64,000 bases of DNA, from positions 124,001 through 188,000 of the forward strand of contig NW_020167530.1 in the NCBI RefSeq assembly GCF_001641265.1, in the 5' to 3' direction. Under the pieces are notes generated by a model, which made no database searches, was not told the origin of the DNA, and worked only from the letters and a program-made list of their open reading frames with translations. Positions 10,470-20,280 of this stretch are shown piece by piece. This DNA is from Pseudogymnoascus destructans (Eukaryota > Ascomycota > Leotiomycetes > Thelebolales > Thelebolaceae). How positions within the stretch are numbered: position 1 is the first letter of the stretch; the number at the start of each line of letters is the position of its first letter. Both the position numbers and the translations under genes were made by a program.

Positions 10470-11023
10470 TGTCATACTGACATTCGTTGCACTCAGTTTG
10501 CTATCAAACTCAAGAGCAAACTTAGAAATCTCCTCCTCAAACCTACAAGTCACCATACATATCTTGGCTTATCACACCAACAACAGAAGCAATACTACTC
10601 AACGATTGCTGCAAACTCTTCTACTACATCTGTTTATGCTACATACATCACGGCATATCATTTGGACACTCATTGAACAAGTTATTAAGAAAATCTCCTC
10701 CTTAAGGGGGTGGGCCAATACTACCACATGGCATATCTCTACCAACTAGAGGCCTAGGAACATGACCGATAGCTCTAGAAGCTTCTACAACCCTCTATGA
10801 TTAATTACACGTCATCGCTCCTTAGTTACCCACAAGATTGGTTAAGTTATGACATAATTTGTCTATAGGTACTCTGACCTTGGACCTCCTTTTCACTTCC
10901 TATAGGCTAGGAACCAACTACATGATTAGCAAGCTAGTTGTGGGTCGCACTTGATTTCTAATACATTTACCAAGCCTGGTTAGTCATGGAAAGTCTTGGA
11001 AAATGAGAGAACTACACTCCTTT
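10470..11023 (+). repeat. Family-I LTR copy A, 5' portion
   Basis: This begins TGTCATACTGACATTCG and follows the 936-bp family-I LTR until 11023, where gypsy-II is inserted with a CCTTT duplication. The rest of this LTR is at 18699-19052. The 5-bp flank AGTAC (10465-10469) is matched, in reverse complement, at 20276-20280 beside LTR copy B rather than at the far end of copy A. Confidence 0.92.
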
Positions 11024-11334
11024 TGTAAGGACGCAGGGCACCGTATCACGAGAAGTGGCATATGGGAGTGCGAGTCGGATATGAGTCGGTGCAATCCTAT
11101 AGGTCTACTACGAAGGATACAAAAAAGATGAAAGGGGAGCTTATAGCTTCCTACCCCTTATGTACCTAAATGGGGTCCGACTCGGCTAGGCCTTAGTGTA
11201 CCGGTAGATCCACTCCCGTCTGCCGCCCGAATCGACCCCGACCCTAGAACATCTATGCTGCTATACTACTATGTCGCCTATTCCGCGTTGTCTTACGGGT
11301 CCGAGGGTACCCCGTGTAAGGAGGCATCCTTACA
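11024..11334 (-). repeat. Gypsy-II 3' LTR
   Basis: This is a 311-bp repeat that starts TGTAAGGACGCAG and ends GGCATCCTTACA on the plus strand. Because pol is on the minus strand and the purine tract abuts this copy, it is the 3' LTR. Confidence 0.93.
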
Positions 11335-11624
11335 TTACCCCCCCCCTTGAGAGAGTGCTTTGTCCTCAAAGCGCGTGGCTCCGTGTGCCGACCGAATGGT
11401 AGCCGAGTGTCGGTATGGTCTAGGTAGTCTTTGTTCGAAGATCGTGGTGCTGAATGCGTCCGTGGGATGGATCGCGGAGCGTGCTTTGTTCCTAATAAAA
11501 GCGGGTTGTTGAGGTCCGAGTTGGCACCGTATAGTATCCAGTTGTGGTGTTGCGCGTCGCGAGTTTCTTAGTTACTGTGCGCGCGCTACTACTCCTCAGA
11601 AATTCATTGTTCTAAGCGGTTGTT

Positions 11625-12616
11625 ATGGAGCAACCGATTCCACCCAGGATTCGAAGGCTTCTTTTTACAACAACACCGCCTACGAACCCACCTCCCGAAT
11701 CCAGTAAGTAGCCCCTCTTGTTCGTATACTGTATACTAATCTGATTGTTTCATAGGAAACAAAACAAACCAGACGACCGAGTAGGTGATGATTGCGCGCC
11801 GACGCGTAGGTGATAACTTCTGGGCTTGGGGCTGACGGTTTTGTAGGAAACCTTTTCGCGAAGATGCCCGTCCTGCTGCCCCCCGGGGCCCTCCCGGCTG
11901 CGTACCGCGTCCTCTGTATGAGATGCGTGCGCCGTATTGGGACACCCGACGATGCTCCCATGGAGCACGAGTGCGTTTGGAGCGAGAAAAGCTCCAAGTG
12001 CGCCTACTGCGTGAAGCAGAAGGCACCATGTGTGCCGGTGAGTTCTCGGGTGCTGTTCGGTCTGGTGGTTGGTTTCCTGTGCTGACTTTCTGGGGGATAG
12101 ATTCTCTGGTTCCTCGAGGAGGAATATGCCGCCATCGTCGCCGCCGAAGCGGCCACCCCTCCCGTCCCGGCCACCACCCTCAAGACCTACAAGGAGGTCG
12201 CGCGCGTGGCCGACCTCTCCAGCGCCGCCATGCCGGCCCTGCGCTCCCCCTTTGAGGGGGCGCAGTACATTCAGGGGCTGGCCACCCTCGCTGCCATCAA
12301 GGTAAGTTTTCCCCTTTCTGTTGTTCTTGTTCTGGGTCTGACTCCTAGGTAGGACCTCACCGCCGCGGTGGAGGGGTTGAAGGAGGATACGGGGAAGCTC
12401 CTCGCGGGGCAGGCCCGCGCCGTCTCCTTGCTGGGGACGGTGGATAAAACCACCGACAAGGTGGGGAAGGAGGTGAGCTTCGTGGCGACTGCGGTCGCGA
12501 AGGTGGAGAAGGCGGTGGGGAAGTTGGCCGGGGCTGTTGCGGTGGCTCCCCGCAATGGCGGGAAGAGGAAGAGGGGGGAGGAGGAGGAGGGGAATGGGGA
12601 GAACCCGATTGGGTGA
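11625..12616 (+). CDS. Antisense zinc-cluster accessory gene of gypsy-II
   Basis: This is a predicted four-exon gene on the strand opposite to pol: 11625-11703, 11847-12037, 12101-12301 and 12353-12616, all joins GT-AG and in frame, giving 244 residues. Cysteines at about 50, 53, 69, 78, 81 and 88 form C-x2-C-x15-C-x8-C-x2-C-x6-C, a Zn2Cys6-like pattern with a long first loop. An alanine-rich, probably helical, middle follows, then a Lys/Glu heptad-like tail with a basic NGGKRKRG patch near the end. It converges on pol, whose stop is 155 bp away. Its promoter would lie in the 290 bp next to the 3' LTR. Function is unknown; DNA or RNA binding is inferred only from the cysteine spacing. The exon structure is predicted. 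The first intron is the least certain, and a shorter start at ATG 11863 is possible. Confidence 0.62.
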
Positions 12617-12771
12617 ACGGGCCCTGTGCCGGAGGGAACTCGGGCGTGGTCTTTCGCGTGGGGTCACTTCGACCCTTCGTCTCTCATGGTGGTAGCCGCT
12701 TGTTGCGACGCCGGTGAGACGTTTGGGAAGGGTGGCTTCCGCAAGGGCTACGGCTCTGAGGGTGCCCTGGC

Positions 12772-15700
12772 TTAGAGGGTGTTTAGTTTAGTGTCGTAGG
12801 TAGCAACGACGCTGTTTTCCTCTGCTTTGCCGTGCCTCTCGTGATCGTAGCTTGGTTTGCCTGTCTCCCATTCCGTGATCCAGCCGGGTAGGTCCTGCGG
12901 TGGTCCTGGCAGGTTTGGGTACTCCGCGTGGAACTCCCGGATTTTGTAGGGGGAGTTCTTAAAGTTTGAGGCGGGGTACCATTCCGGGTCCGGATCGTAT
13001 CCGACCCAGGATACCTGGTATTGAAGTTGTTTTCGCCGGATCCTTACGGCGAGGATCTTTTCGACCTCCCACTCCTCTAGGCCGTCTACGACTTTGCTGC
13101 TTGGCTCAGGCGCTGCTTGACCGGGCAGCGGGTTATTCGGAGCCTTGATGAGTACGTCTGGAGAGAAGACATCGTGTATTTGGGAACCCTTCGGTAGGTC
13201 TAGTCGGAAGGCGTGTCCGATTTGTTCCAGTACCGTATAGGGTCCGACCCATTGTTGCCCCAGCTTACGGCTAGGGCGGTGATTTTTCAGATTCTTGGTC
13301 GATAGGTAAACCTTGTCTCCTACGTCCCAGTCAATGGCTCGTCGGCGTCGATTCGCGTATTTAGACATATCCTCTTGTGCTTTGGCCATGTTCTCCTTTG
13401 CGTAAATCCATGCGGAGTGCATGCGGTTTGCTACTGCTTTGGCTTCCTTCTGGTTCATGACTTCCCTAGGGGTCGTGGCTTTCAGGGTTTCCCAGTCCCA
13501 ACTGGTGCGCGGATCAGTTCCGTACTTGAGTCGGTAGGGGGTCATTCCGATCGAGGCATGGGGAAGGGTCATTTGCACCCGATCCATGATGGGAATGAGC
13601 TCGCTCCAGTTGTCCTGGTAATGTGATACGAAGGGCCTCAGTCTCTGATCGATATACCGATTCATGATTTCCGTCTGCCCGTCGGTCTGCTTGTGATAGG
13701 CTGTCGACAGCTTGATCTTGACGCCGATGATCCGGCAGAACTCGTGCCAGAAGGATGACACGAATTGGGGTCCGCGGTCACTGACGATCGATACCGGGGT
13801 GTGCCCGAATCGATATATCCATTCGATGAACAGCTGCGCCATTTGTCGTGCATCTGTAGTCTTATAACACGGTATGGTCACCGAACTCTTCCCGAGGCGG
13901 TCCATAAACACTAGGATGCTGTCGTACCCGTGCTTGTCCCTTGGGAACTCCTTGAAGTCCATCGTAAGGTGTTGCATAGGGTAGTCGGGTACCGGTAGGG
14001 GGTGTAGAAAGCCCTGTTGCTTTGTGACATTGGTGTGCGAAAGGCGGCATGTCGCGCAGTTACGCACATACCGTATGCAGTCCGCTTCCATACCGACCCA
14101 GCGATACTTCTGGGCAAGCAACTGGTAGGTCCTCCGGCCGCTGGGGTGCGCCGTCGACACCTGGTCATGCGCCTCTCGGATGAGTTTCGTACACAGCTCG
14201 GTGTGGCGGTTCACACATAGGCGGTCTTTGTACAGGAGGAGTTGGTCGGCTAGGGCGTACCCATCCGGTAAGGGTTGTTTCGCGCGTGTCTCGGCGAACG
14301 ACTTCCGGTTGTCTACGCATAGTGCCTCGATCAGATCGAAGGGCATCTGCGCCTTTGGGGGGTCGATGGCATTGATCGATGCTACATAACTGTCGGCCAA
14401 CTCGGCACTGATACGGGGGTGTAGGCGGGCAGGGCCAAGCAACACCCTCGCACGACTATCCAACTTGACTTTCTGTTGCATTACGAGGTCTTGGTCTCTT
14501 CGGCTCAGAATATCAGCCTTCAGGTTATTCTTACCTGCCGTATACGTAATGTGGAAGTTGAAGTCGGATAGTAGTTCCATCCATCGCACCTGCTTCGCGG
14601 TGAGAACCTTCGTCGTCATGAAGTATTCGAGCGAGCGGTGGTCCGTATACACCTCGACTCGCTGCGTAACAGAGGCCAACTCAGGTCTCCATTTCGCGAA
14701 CGCTTTCACGATGGCGAAGAGTTCCTTGTCATGGATTTCCCAGTTGATCTCATGGCCGGTAAGGACGTGGCTGTAGAAGCTCACTGGGTACCAGAGCTGG
14801 TCCGGGTGCTCTTGTGATAGCACGCCGGCGACGACTCCGTCTGAAGAGTCGGTCTCTAGCTTCGTAGGCAATTCGGGGTTGAAGTGGTGTAGTGCCTGCA
14901 CCGCTAGTAGCTGCCGCCGTAATTCTTCAAAGGCGTTCTCACATTCCTCAGTCCATAGGAACGGCTCCGAGGGGCTCGTGATGGTAGTCAGGGGCTTCGC
15001 GATCTTCCCGAAATTGCGTATGAACTGGCGGTAGAACCCACAGAAGCCTAGATAGGATTTCACACCGGTAACGGTGGTCGGTCGAATCCAGTTTCGAAGG
15101 GGTTCGATCTTGTCGGGGTCCGCCTCGACACCGGAAGTGGTCAGTATGTAACCCAGGTACTTAGTTCGGGTAACATTGAACTCGCACTTCTTGAGGTCGG
15201 CTTGTAGCCCTGCCTCACGAAGGCGCTGTAGGACTTTGTGTACGTGCTCTATATGTTCCGTAGGGTCCTCGGAGTATATGAGAATGTCGTCGAGGTAAGC
15301 CGTACAGAAGTCGTCCAAGTATTGCATGAGGACGTCGTTCATGTAGCGCTGGTACGTTGCGGGGCCGTTGGTCAGTCCGAACGGCAGCACCTTGCACTTA
15401 TAAGATCCATATCGAGTCCGAAAGGTAGTATACTCTTCGGAGTCAGGGTGCATTCGTATGCGATGGAAGGCTTGTCGGATATCTAGTTTCGTGAAAATCT
15501 TGGCTTTCGACACCCGTCCAAGTAGTTCGTCGATGCGCGGTATAGGGTACGGATCGTTGCGGGTGAGTCCGTTCAGCTTGCGGTAATCAATGCAGAACCT
15601 CAGTTTGCCGTCCGCTTTCTTAACGAAGAGTATAGGGGACGCAAAGGGGCTATTGCTATTGACGATGAAGCCTTTCTCCAGGTTCTCCAGCAGGTATTGC

Positions 15701-16794
15701 TTGGTAGCCTTAAGCTCTTTGGTGCCTTGCCGGTAGAGCGGGGAGAAAGCGTTTGGTAACGGCGCCTCTAGCTGTATCTTATGATCGTATACCCGGTGTG
15801 GTGGTAATTTATCAGATTCCGATTTTGAGAAGACGTCGGTGTACTTTCGGTGCACAGGCGGGAGTTTCTCCTGGATGAGTGATATCGTCTCGTCATCCTC
15901 TTCGGATTCTTTTTCCCGAATGATCTGATCGATCTCGTAAAGGCTGGTCTGGAAGAACTCGGCATCGCTTCGCATCATCTCGTGGTGGAAGGCGTTTGCA
16001 CCGATCTCGCAGATGTGCACCGGCGTGAAGCTTTGTACAGGCTTCGCCGGTGGCAAGAAAGGTACCCCTGGGATCTGAGGTGTACTCGGGGCAGTGTCGG
16101 TGGTCATTCCGGAGTCCGAAATTATCACTTTCATTTCCATCGAGCGTCCGCCTGCGCGGCGTCTGTCTTCGTGGTGGATTGCGGCATCCCTACGATTCGC
16201 ATCCGACTGGTGAGAAGGATGTCGAATGGACATTTCGCGCGAGTGGTAGGGCAAGGTGATCTCCTTGCTCCAGCTAGGAGTAGGCGGGTACTCCTTTGGC
16301 CATACTAGCCGGCTCTTTGCAGAGTCGAGTAGTATTCGGAAGCGGCTGAAAAGCTTCCTCCCAATTATCACATCTTGCGCTCCGAGGTCCAGGAGCACAA
16401 AGGGGCAGTTATATATTCGGCGTCCTTCGACTGTTAAGTGCAACCGAATATACTCCGATACGTGACTTTGGATTTTTCGCTGAAAACCACGTATGGGTAC
16501 AGAGTAGGGCAGTTTCCGTATGGGGCTCTGAAGCGCCTTCGACAGTCGTAGCGCGAAGGGCTTGTTGATGACGAGGTATCCGTTTGCTCCTGTGTCTGCG
16601 AGAGCCTTCGTTTGCACACCGAGTCCGTTCAGACTCAGCGTCGTGTCGACTAAGAACTGGGTTCCGCCCAAGAGTTCTTGTAGGTCGAGATCTCGCAGAT
16701 CACATTTGCGTAGACCTAGGAAGGAGCCTTTCCCTAGGCCTCGTCGTTTTCCTCCAGGGACGCATCCGATTGGAGTTCGACTGCCTCCTCCCAC
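12772..16794 (-). CDS. pol: Gypsy-II Pol polyprotein
   Basis: This is a 1340-residue frame encoding, in order, an aspartic protease (ALADTGANGYLV, near residue 65), reverse transcriptase (AYLDDILIYS, near 500), RNase H (LETDSSDG), an integrase with an HHCC zinc motif (ending NCATCRLSH) and a DDE core (DFKEF, SDRGPQF, QTDGQTE), and a C-terminal chromodomain (EEWEVEKIL to WVGYDPDPEWYPASN). The chromodomain places it in the chromoviruses. Relative to gag, the pol frame is -1 and overlaps its end. The listed first residue (GTG at 16794) is only the first possible start in the open frame. Translation probably depends on frameshifting from gag. The frame is intact. Confidence 0.95.
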   Translation of the reverse strand: MGGGSRTPIGCVPGGKRRGLGKGSFLGLRKCDLRDLDLQELLGGTQFLVDTTLSLNGLGVQTKALADTGANGYLVINKPFALRLSKALQSPIRKLPYSVPIRGFQRKIQSHVSEYIRLHLTVEGRRIYNCPFVLLDLGAQDVIIGRKLFSRFRILLDSAKSRLVWPKEYPPTPSWSKEITLPYHSREMSIRHPSHQSDANRRDAAIHHEDRRRAGGRSMEMKVIISDSGMTTDTAPSTPQIPGVPFLPPAKPVQSFTPVHICEIGANAFHHEMMRSDAEFFQTSLYEIDQIIREKESEEDDETISLIQEKLPPVHRKYTDVFSKSESDKLPPHRVYDHKIQLEAPLPNAFSPLYRQGTKELKATKQYLLENLEKGFIVNSNSPFASPILFVKKADGKLRFCIDYRKLNGLTRNDPYPIPRIDELLGRVSKAKIFTKLDIRQAFHRIRMHPDSEEYTTFRTRYGSYKCKVLPFGLTNGPATYQRYMNDVLMQYLDDFCTAYLDDILIYSEDPTEHIEHVHKVLQRLREAGLQADLKKCEFNVTRTKYLGYILTTSGVEADPDKIEPLRNWIRPTTVTGVKSYLGFCGFYRQFIRNFGKIAKPLTTITSPSEPFLWTEECENAFEELRRQLLAVQALHHFNPELPTKLETDSSDGVVAGVLSQEHPDQLWYPVSFYSHVLTGHEINWEIHDKELFAIVKAFAKWRPELASVTQRVEVYTDHRSLEYFMTTKVLTAKQVRWMELLSDFNFHITYTAGKNNLKADILSRRDQDLVMQQKVKLDSRARVLLGPARLHPRISAELADSYVASINAIDPPKAQMPFDLIEALCVDNRKSFAETRAKQPLPDGYALADQLLLYKDRLCVNRHTELCTKLIREAHDQVSTAHPSGRRTYQLLAQKYRWVGMEADCIRYVRNCATCRLSHTNVTKQQGFLHPLPVPDYPMQHLTMDFKEFPRDKHGYDSILVFMDRLGKSSVTIPCYKTTDARQMAQLFIEWIYRFGHTPVSIVSDRGPQFVSSFWHEFCRIIGVKIKLSTAYHKQTDGQTEIMNRYIDQRLRPFVSHYQDNWSELIPIMDRVQMTLPHASIGMTPYRLKYGTDPRTSWDWETLKATTPREVMNQKEAKAVANRMHSAWIYAKENMAKAQEDMSKYANRRRRAIDWDVGDKVYLSTKNLKNHRPSRKLGQQWVGPYTVLEQIGHAFRLDLPKGSQIHDVFSPDVLIKAPNNPLPGQAAPEPSSKVVDGLEEWEVEKILAVRIRRKQLQYQVSWVGYDPDPEWYPASNFKNSPYKIREFHAEYPNLPGPPQDLPGWITEWETGKPSYDHERHGKAEENSVVATYDTKLNTL

Positions 16795-18109
16795 TGCTCT
16801 TCGGGTTCAGGGGTATCGCGGTCAATCTCTTTGACTGTGGGGTTGAGCGGGCACCTGTCCTGGAAATGACCGGGCTTCCCGCATTTGAAACAGTTTCCAG
16901 ACGCAGCCGGCACGGCGGTCCGCACGCGACCTGTTATGTCCGGCTTGGGGGCGGTGGGTATGAAAGGAGTCCTCTGGAAGGAACCCAACGGACTTCTTGT
17001 CGTCTTCGGTGGTTGGGTCTTGGCGGCCTCCACAGGCGGGAACCTGGATGAGCCGAGGCGGGCCCGTCCTGGGAAGCTCGACTCGCCGCTCTTGGACTGG
17101 GAGCTCAACTCGCCGTTCCTGCGTCGCTCTTGGTCGAAGGCGGTTAAGGCTCGGACCATGGTGAGGTAATCGCCTTTCCATTGGTCCTTCACGACCGCCA
17201 CGCGGCTGCGGAATTGCGGTGTGAGCTTGTTCCACATATACCGAAACCACTCCGATTGTGATACTTGTCCCGTAATCGCCGCACTTTGGAAGCGGGCTTT
17301 GAACTCGGGGAAGGTTTCGTGTAAGTGACCCTTTTCGCCCATCTGCATATCGTCGAATTCGTTCCGGGCCTGTTCGGTCTCATTACCCGTAAGGTAATAT
17401 GATCCTAATAGGTCCATCATTTCGTCTGCGCTCTGGAAGCCATGCGTATCCGATAGGTATTGGGGTTCCAGATATTTCTTTGCCAGGCCGGTCGTAGTTC
17501 CCCATATCAACGCTCTTCTCGAGACGTCGGTAGGGTAGTGGTCCTCATTGACTACAAGTCGGTCCCGAATGGACGCGCTCCATTGCATAAAGGTATGTTC
17601 TATCCCAGCGGCGTAATCTTCTCAGAGATGGTGGATTTCTTGTAACGGTTCGGAGGGTCCACGGTGTACTGTCGGGGTAGACCCGGGATTGAAGGAGAGC
17701 GCGCATTGTCGACAGGTGGCAGTCGAACGGTGCCGGGCGTGTTTCGCATTGTCGGTGCAGGCTGTTCGTCTTCGTCGGCCTCAATGGTGCGCACTGGGGC
17801 GTCGGCAGCCGGTGGTGGCGTAGACGGTATTCGGGTCTGGCTAGCTACGAGGCTGGCTACCATCGCCTTGAGCTCCCGCATCTCGTTCTCGAGGTTCGCT
17901 ATGCGATCCGGGGGGCTTTCGGATGGCCCTGCGGTCGTGCCCGCTGTGGCGGTTTGCCTAGTTGTCATTCGTAGCGGTTGACCGTCATTGTCGGGTGGTG
18001 GGTTTTGTGTCGTCTTGCGCGACATCTTGATTCGGGGGTGTATCGACTGCGACTCGATACGGAAGAGTTTGACTTCCGGTAGCTCGTAGCTATCAACACT
18101 CTTGTTCAC
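16734..18109 (-). pseudogene. gag: Gypsy-II gag, split by one frameshift
   Basis: The upstream frame (18109-17600) holds an acidic and proline-rich N-terminus with a predicted coiled coil (ANLENEMRELKAMVASL). The downstream frame (about 17600-16734) holds the retrotransposon gag core and a CCHC knuckle (CFKCGKPGHFQDRC, about 16895-16855). The two meet near 17605-17590, where the first frame ends in TAG and the second is already open, as if one or two bases were lost. I read this as a lesion, though programmed shifting is not excluded. The 3' end overlaps pol. Confidence 0.85.
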
Positions 18110-18387
18110 AATTGCCTCTGTGCTTGAGGGGGTTCTTTAGGATCTCGTATCCTATTCGGCGCCAACGCGTCGGCGACTTTACCAGCTTGCTCTGCAGGAT
18201 CAAACCCTGATCCACTGGCTGTCCGTGAGTTCTCTGGGGTCACGGCTATTTGGAGTCATCAGGTCTCTACTTCGAAATGTCACCGAGTCGCGGTCGGTGG
18301 TGTTTCGACAGTTCTCCTGAGTCGTTCCGGTTGTGGGATATTCTTTGAGTACGGCCGTCCCCGGCAGGCGTGATCTTTTTTGTATAA

Positions 18388-18698
18388 TGTAAGGACGCAG
18401 GGCACCGTATCACGAGAAGTGGCATATGGGAGTGCGAGTCGGATATGAGTCGGTGCAATCCTATAGGTCTACTACGAAGGATACAAAAAAGATGAAAGGG
18501 GAGCTTATAGCTTCCTACCCCTTATGTACCTAAATGGGGTCCGACTCGGCTAGGCCTTAGCGTACCGGTAGATCCACTCCCGTCTGCCGCCCGAATCGAC
18601 CCCGACCCTAGAACATCTATGCTGCTATACTACTATGTCGCCTATTCCGCGTTGTCTTACGGGTCCGAGGGTACCCCGTGTAAGGAGGCATCCTTACA
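18388..18698 (-). repeat. Gypsy-II 5' LTR
   Basis: This is the 311-bp partner of 11024-11334, apparently identical except for one base. On the minus strand it precedes gag. The sequence just inside it reads TTATACAAAAAAGATCACGC, where the primer-binding site should lie; no tRNA match was recognised. Confidence 0.93.
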
Positions 18699-19052
18699 CC
18701 TTTGGCATAAATAGGATTGCCCTTTCCTTAAGAAAGGGCAAGCAGGCAATACAGTAAATCGACTATCACATACTTCCCCGTCTTTTACAAGCTTCCAAGC
18801 ATTCATCTTGTTACTCCTTGTTTCTGAAAAGTCAGTGAGGTGTTAACCTCTGACTTACCCCTGAGTTCCCAGACTCAACATTTGTTGCAACTTGTCTGAA
18901 CCACTTCACTACATCACACACCTGATTGCTGCGTTGTGGAATAGTCTAAGCTACAACCCTTTGGCTCTGTTTCCTAAGACAGTGTGTTGTCTTAGTAAAA
19001 TCATCCCTTCCTTGGGTGGCTAGATTCTCACATCTGGTGCACCCACATTACA
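18699..19052 (+). repeat. Family-I LTR copy A, 3' portion
   Basis: This resumes the LTR interrupted at 11023, beginning with the duplicated CCTTT. It contains the TATA-like CATAAATAGG and the palindrome GCCCTTTCCTTAAGAAAGGG, and ends GGTGCACCCACATTACA at 19052. Confidence 0.92.
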
Positions 19053-20280
19053 CTGATCATACCTTAGTTGAGGCTTCAGTCTGGGTCTCCACTTCCAGTT
19101 GGACCTTCTCAATCTCTTTAATCCCAATACCATTGGCCAACTCGTCAGCTCTCCACATAGCTTCCTGGGCAACTTCATCGTCCTCATCTTCGGTTTCCCA
19201 GACATGGTTGTTGTCGTCCCACACTGCGTACGCTCCTCCACCTTCTCCAATCCCAAGGTGTTGTTGAACGATAGAAGCATGGTTGCCGTCCTGAATGCTA
19301 TTTCCTGGTTACTATAATGATTACTATAACATAGGAGAAGGGAGCTTACTGTCGGAGTCGCACCTCGTCCTTCTTAGACTGAATCTTCTCTTGTTGTTCA
19401 ACTGGGCTAAGGGCTTTGAAAGCTTGTGTCTCCCGGATTTTCTTGATAGTGTATGCAGTAGCCGCTGTATCAGCCCTCTTTGCATTGTCGACCTTGAGTT
19501 CTTGTTGCGGCGGTTCTGTACACGCTTGTGTTCTCATTGGTCGACTTCTCGGTTGATTCTTTGCGCTTTCTGACCATGGTGGGTGATGGGTGATTACTAT
19601 AATGGTTACTATAAAGTAATTGATGGTAGGAGAGAGTAAAGACTTACCTTGGTGGTGGAGGGTGGGTGGGTGGACAGAAGAAGGCGACTGTGGTGGGAGA
19701 AGCTCAGAAATCCAGAAGAAGGAAGCTCGGGGTGGTAGCAGTAGTAGGAAGCTCGGGGTGGTGGCAGAAGTAGGAAGTTTGGGGTGGTGGCAGAAGCTTA
19801 GGATTCCTATTGTTGTTGTGTATTGTTATGTTAGAATTCACTTAATACGCCTATTACCATATAATGGGTGAAGCTCAAGATATTTCGCCAAGCGAGCCAG
19901 CAGTTCACCCAGAACACAACACCCACCCAAATTTGGGTTTTCCTCCCTCAACCTTTCTGTTATTATGTGACAAGCCACTACCGTGACTTTTGCCGACAAA
20001 TACAGCTTCTTCTGGATCTGACCCAACATTTGTTCGGGTAGACTGGTAAGTGAACCACTCCTCTTATATTATAGTAATACTTATAGTAACACCTCGTCAG
20101 GGCAATATGGATGACGAACCCTATGACGACGCCGACCCTGTGACTTCAAGTTCAGATTCCGAAATGGCACAAGACGGTACTAGGGGTCCTAAGTTCATGG
20201 GTCGCCGTCGCCTTCCAACTACACCAATGCGCTCTAGCAACGCTAAATGAAGCATATAATATGTTGAGCTCCATGGTACT
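19053..20280. other. Segment between inverted LTRs, probably inverted
   Basis: This 1.2-kb stretch lies between oppositely oriented family-I LTRs. At its right edge the reverse complement reads AGTAC followed by a hAT-like WSSTYYMLHLALLER, which would continue the hAT frame cut at 10469. The remainder contains gene-like pieces on the minus strand: an exon near 19570-19334 (YTIKKIRETQAFKALSPVEQ), an exon at about 19290-19056 rich in acidic residues (WDDNNHVWETEDEDDEV), and a frame at 20029-19838. Consensus intron sites lie between them. I do not recognise the family. Three copies of a tandem 12-mer (TTATAGTAAYNN) lie in its intron-like gaps. Confidence 0.5.

Larger units (their letters stand above)
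11024..18698 (-). mobile_element. Gypsy-II: Ty3/gypsy chromovirus, 7.7 kb
   Basis: This is a complete element on the minus strand with 311-bp LTRs at both ends, a purine tract (CAAGGGGGGGGTAA on the minus strand, about 11335-11348) and a CCTTT target duplication at 11019-11023 and 18699-18703. Order in the sense direction: 5' LTR, gag (frameshifted), pol with protease, RT, RNase H, integrase and chromodomain, an antisense zinc-cluster gene, purine tract, 3' LTR. The two LTRs appear to differ at one base (a T/C at about 11196/18560), so insertion was recent relative to its host repeat. It sits inside a family-I LTR. Confidence 0.95.

Noticed and set aside
11750..12667. 305-codon minus-strand frame opposite the antisense zinc-cluster gene
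   Set aside because: It is Pro/Arg/His-rich without a domain and typical of the complement of a GC-rich gene. The plus strand has in-frame splice joins and an ordered cysteine cluster. The choice is not certain.
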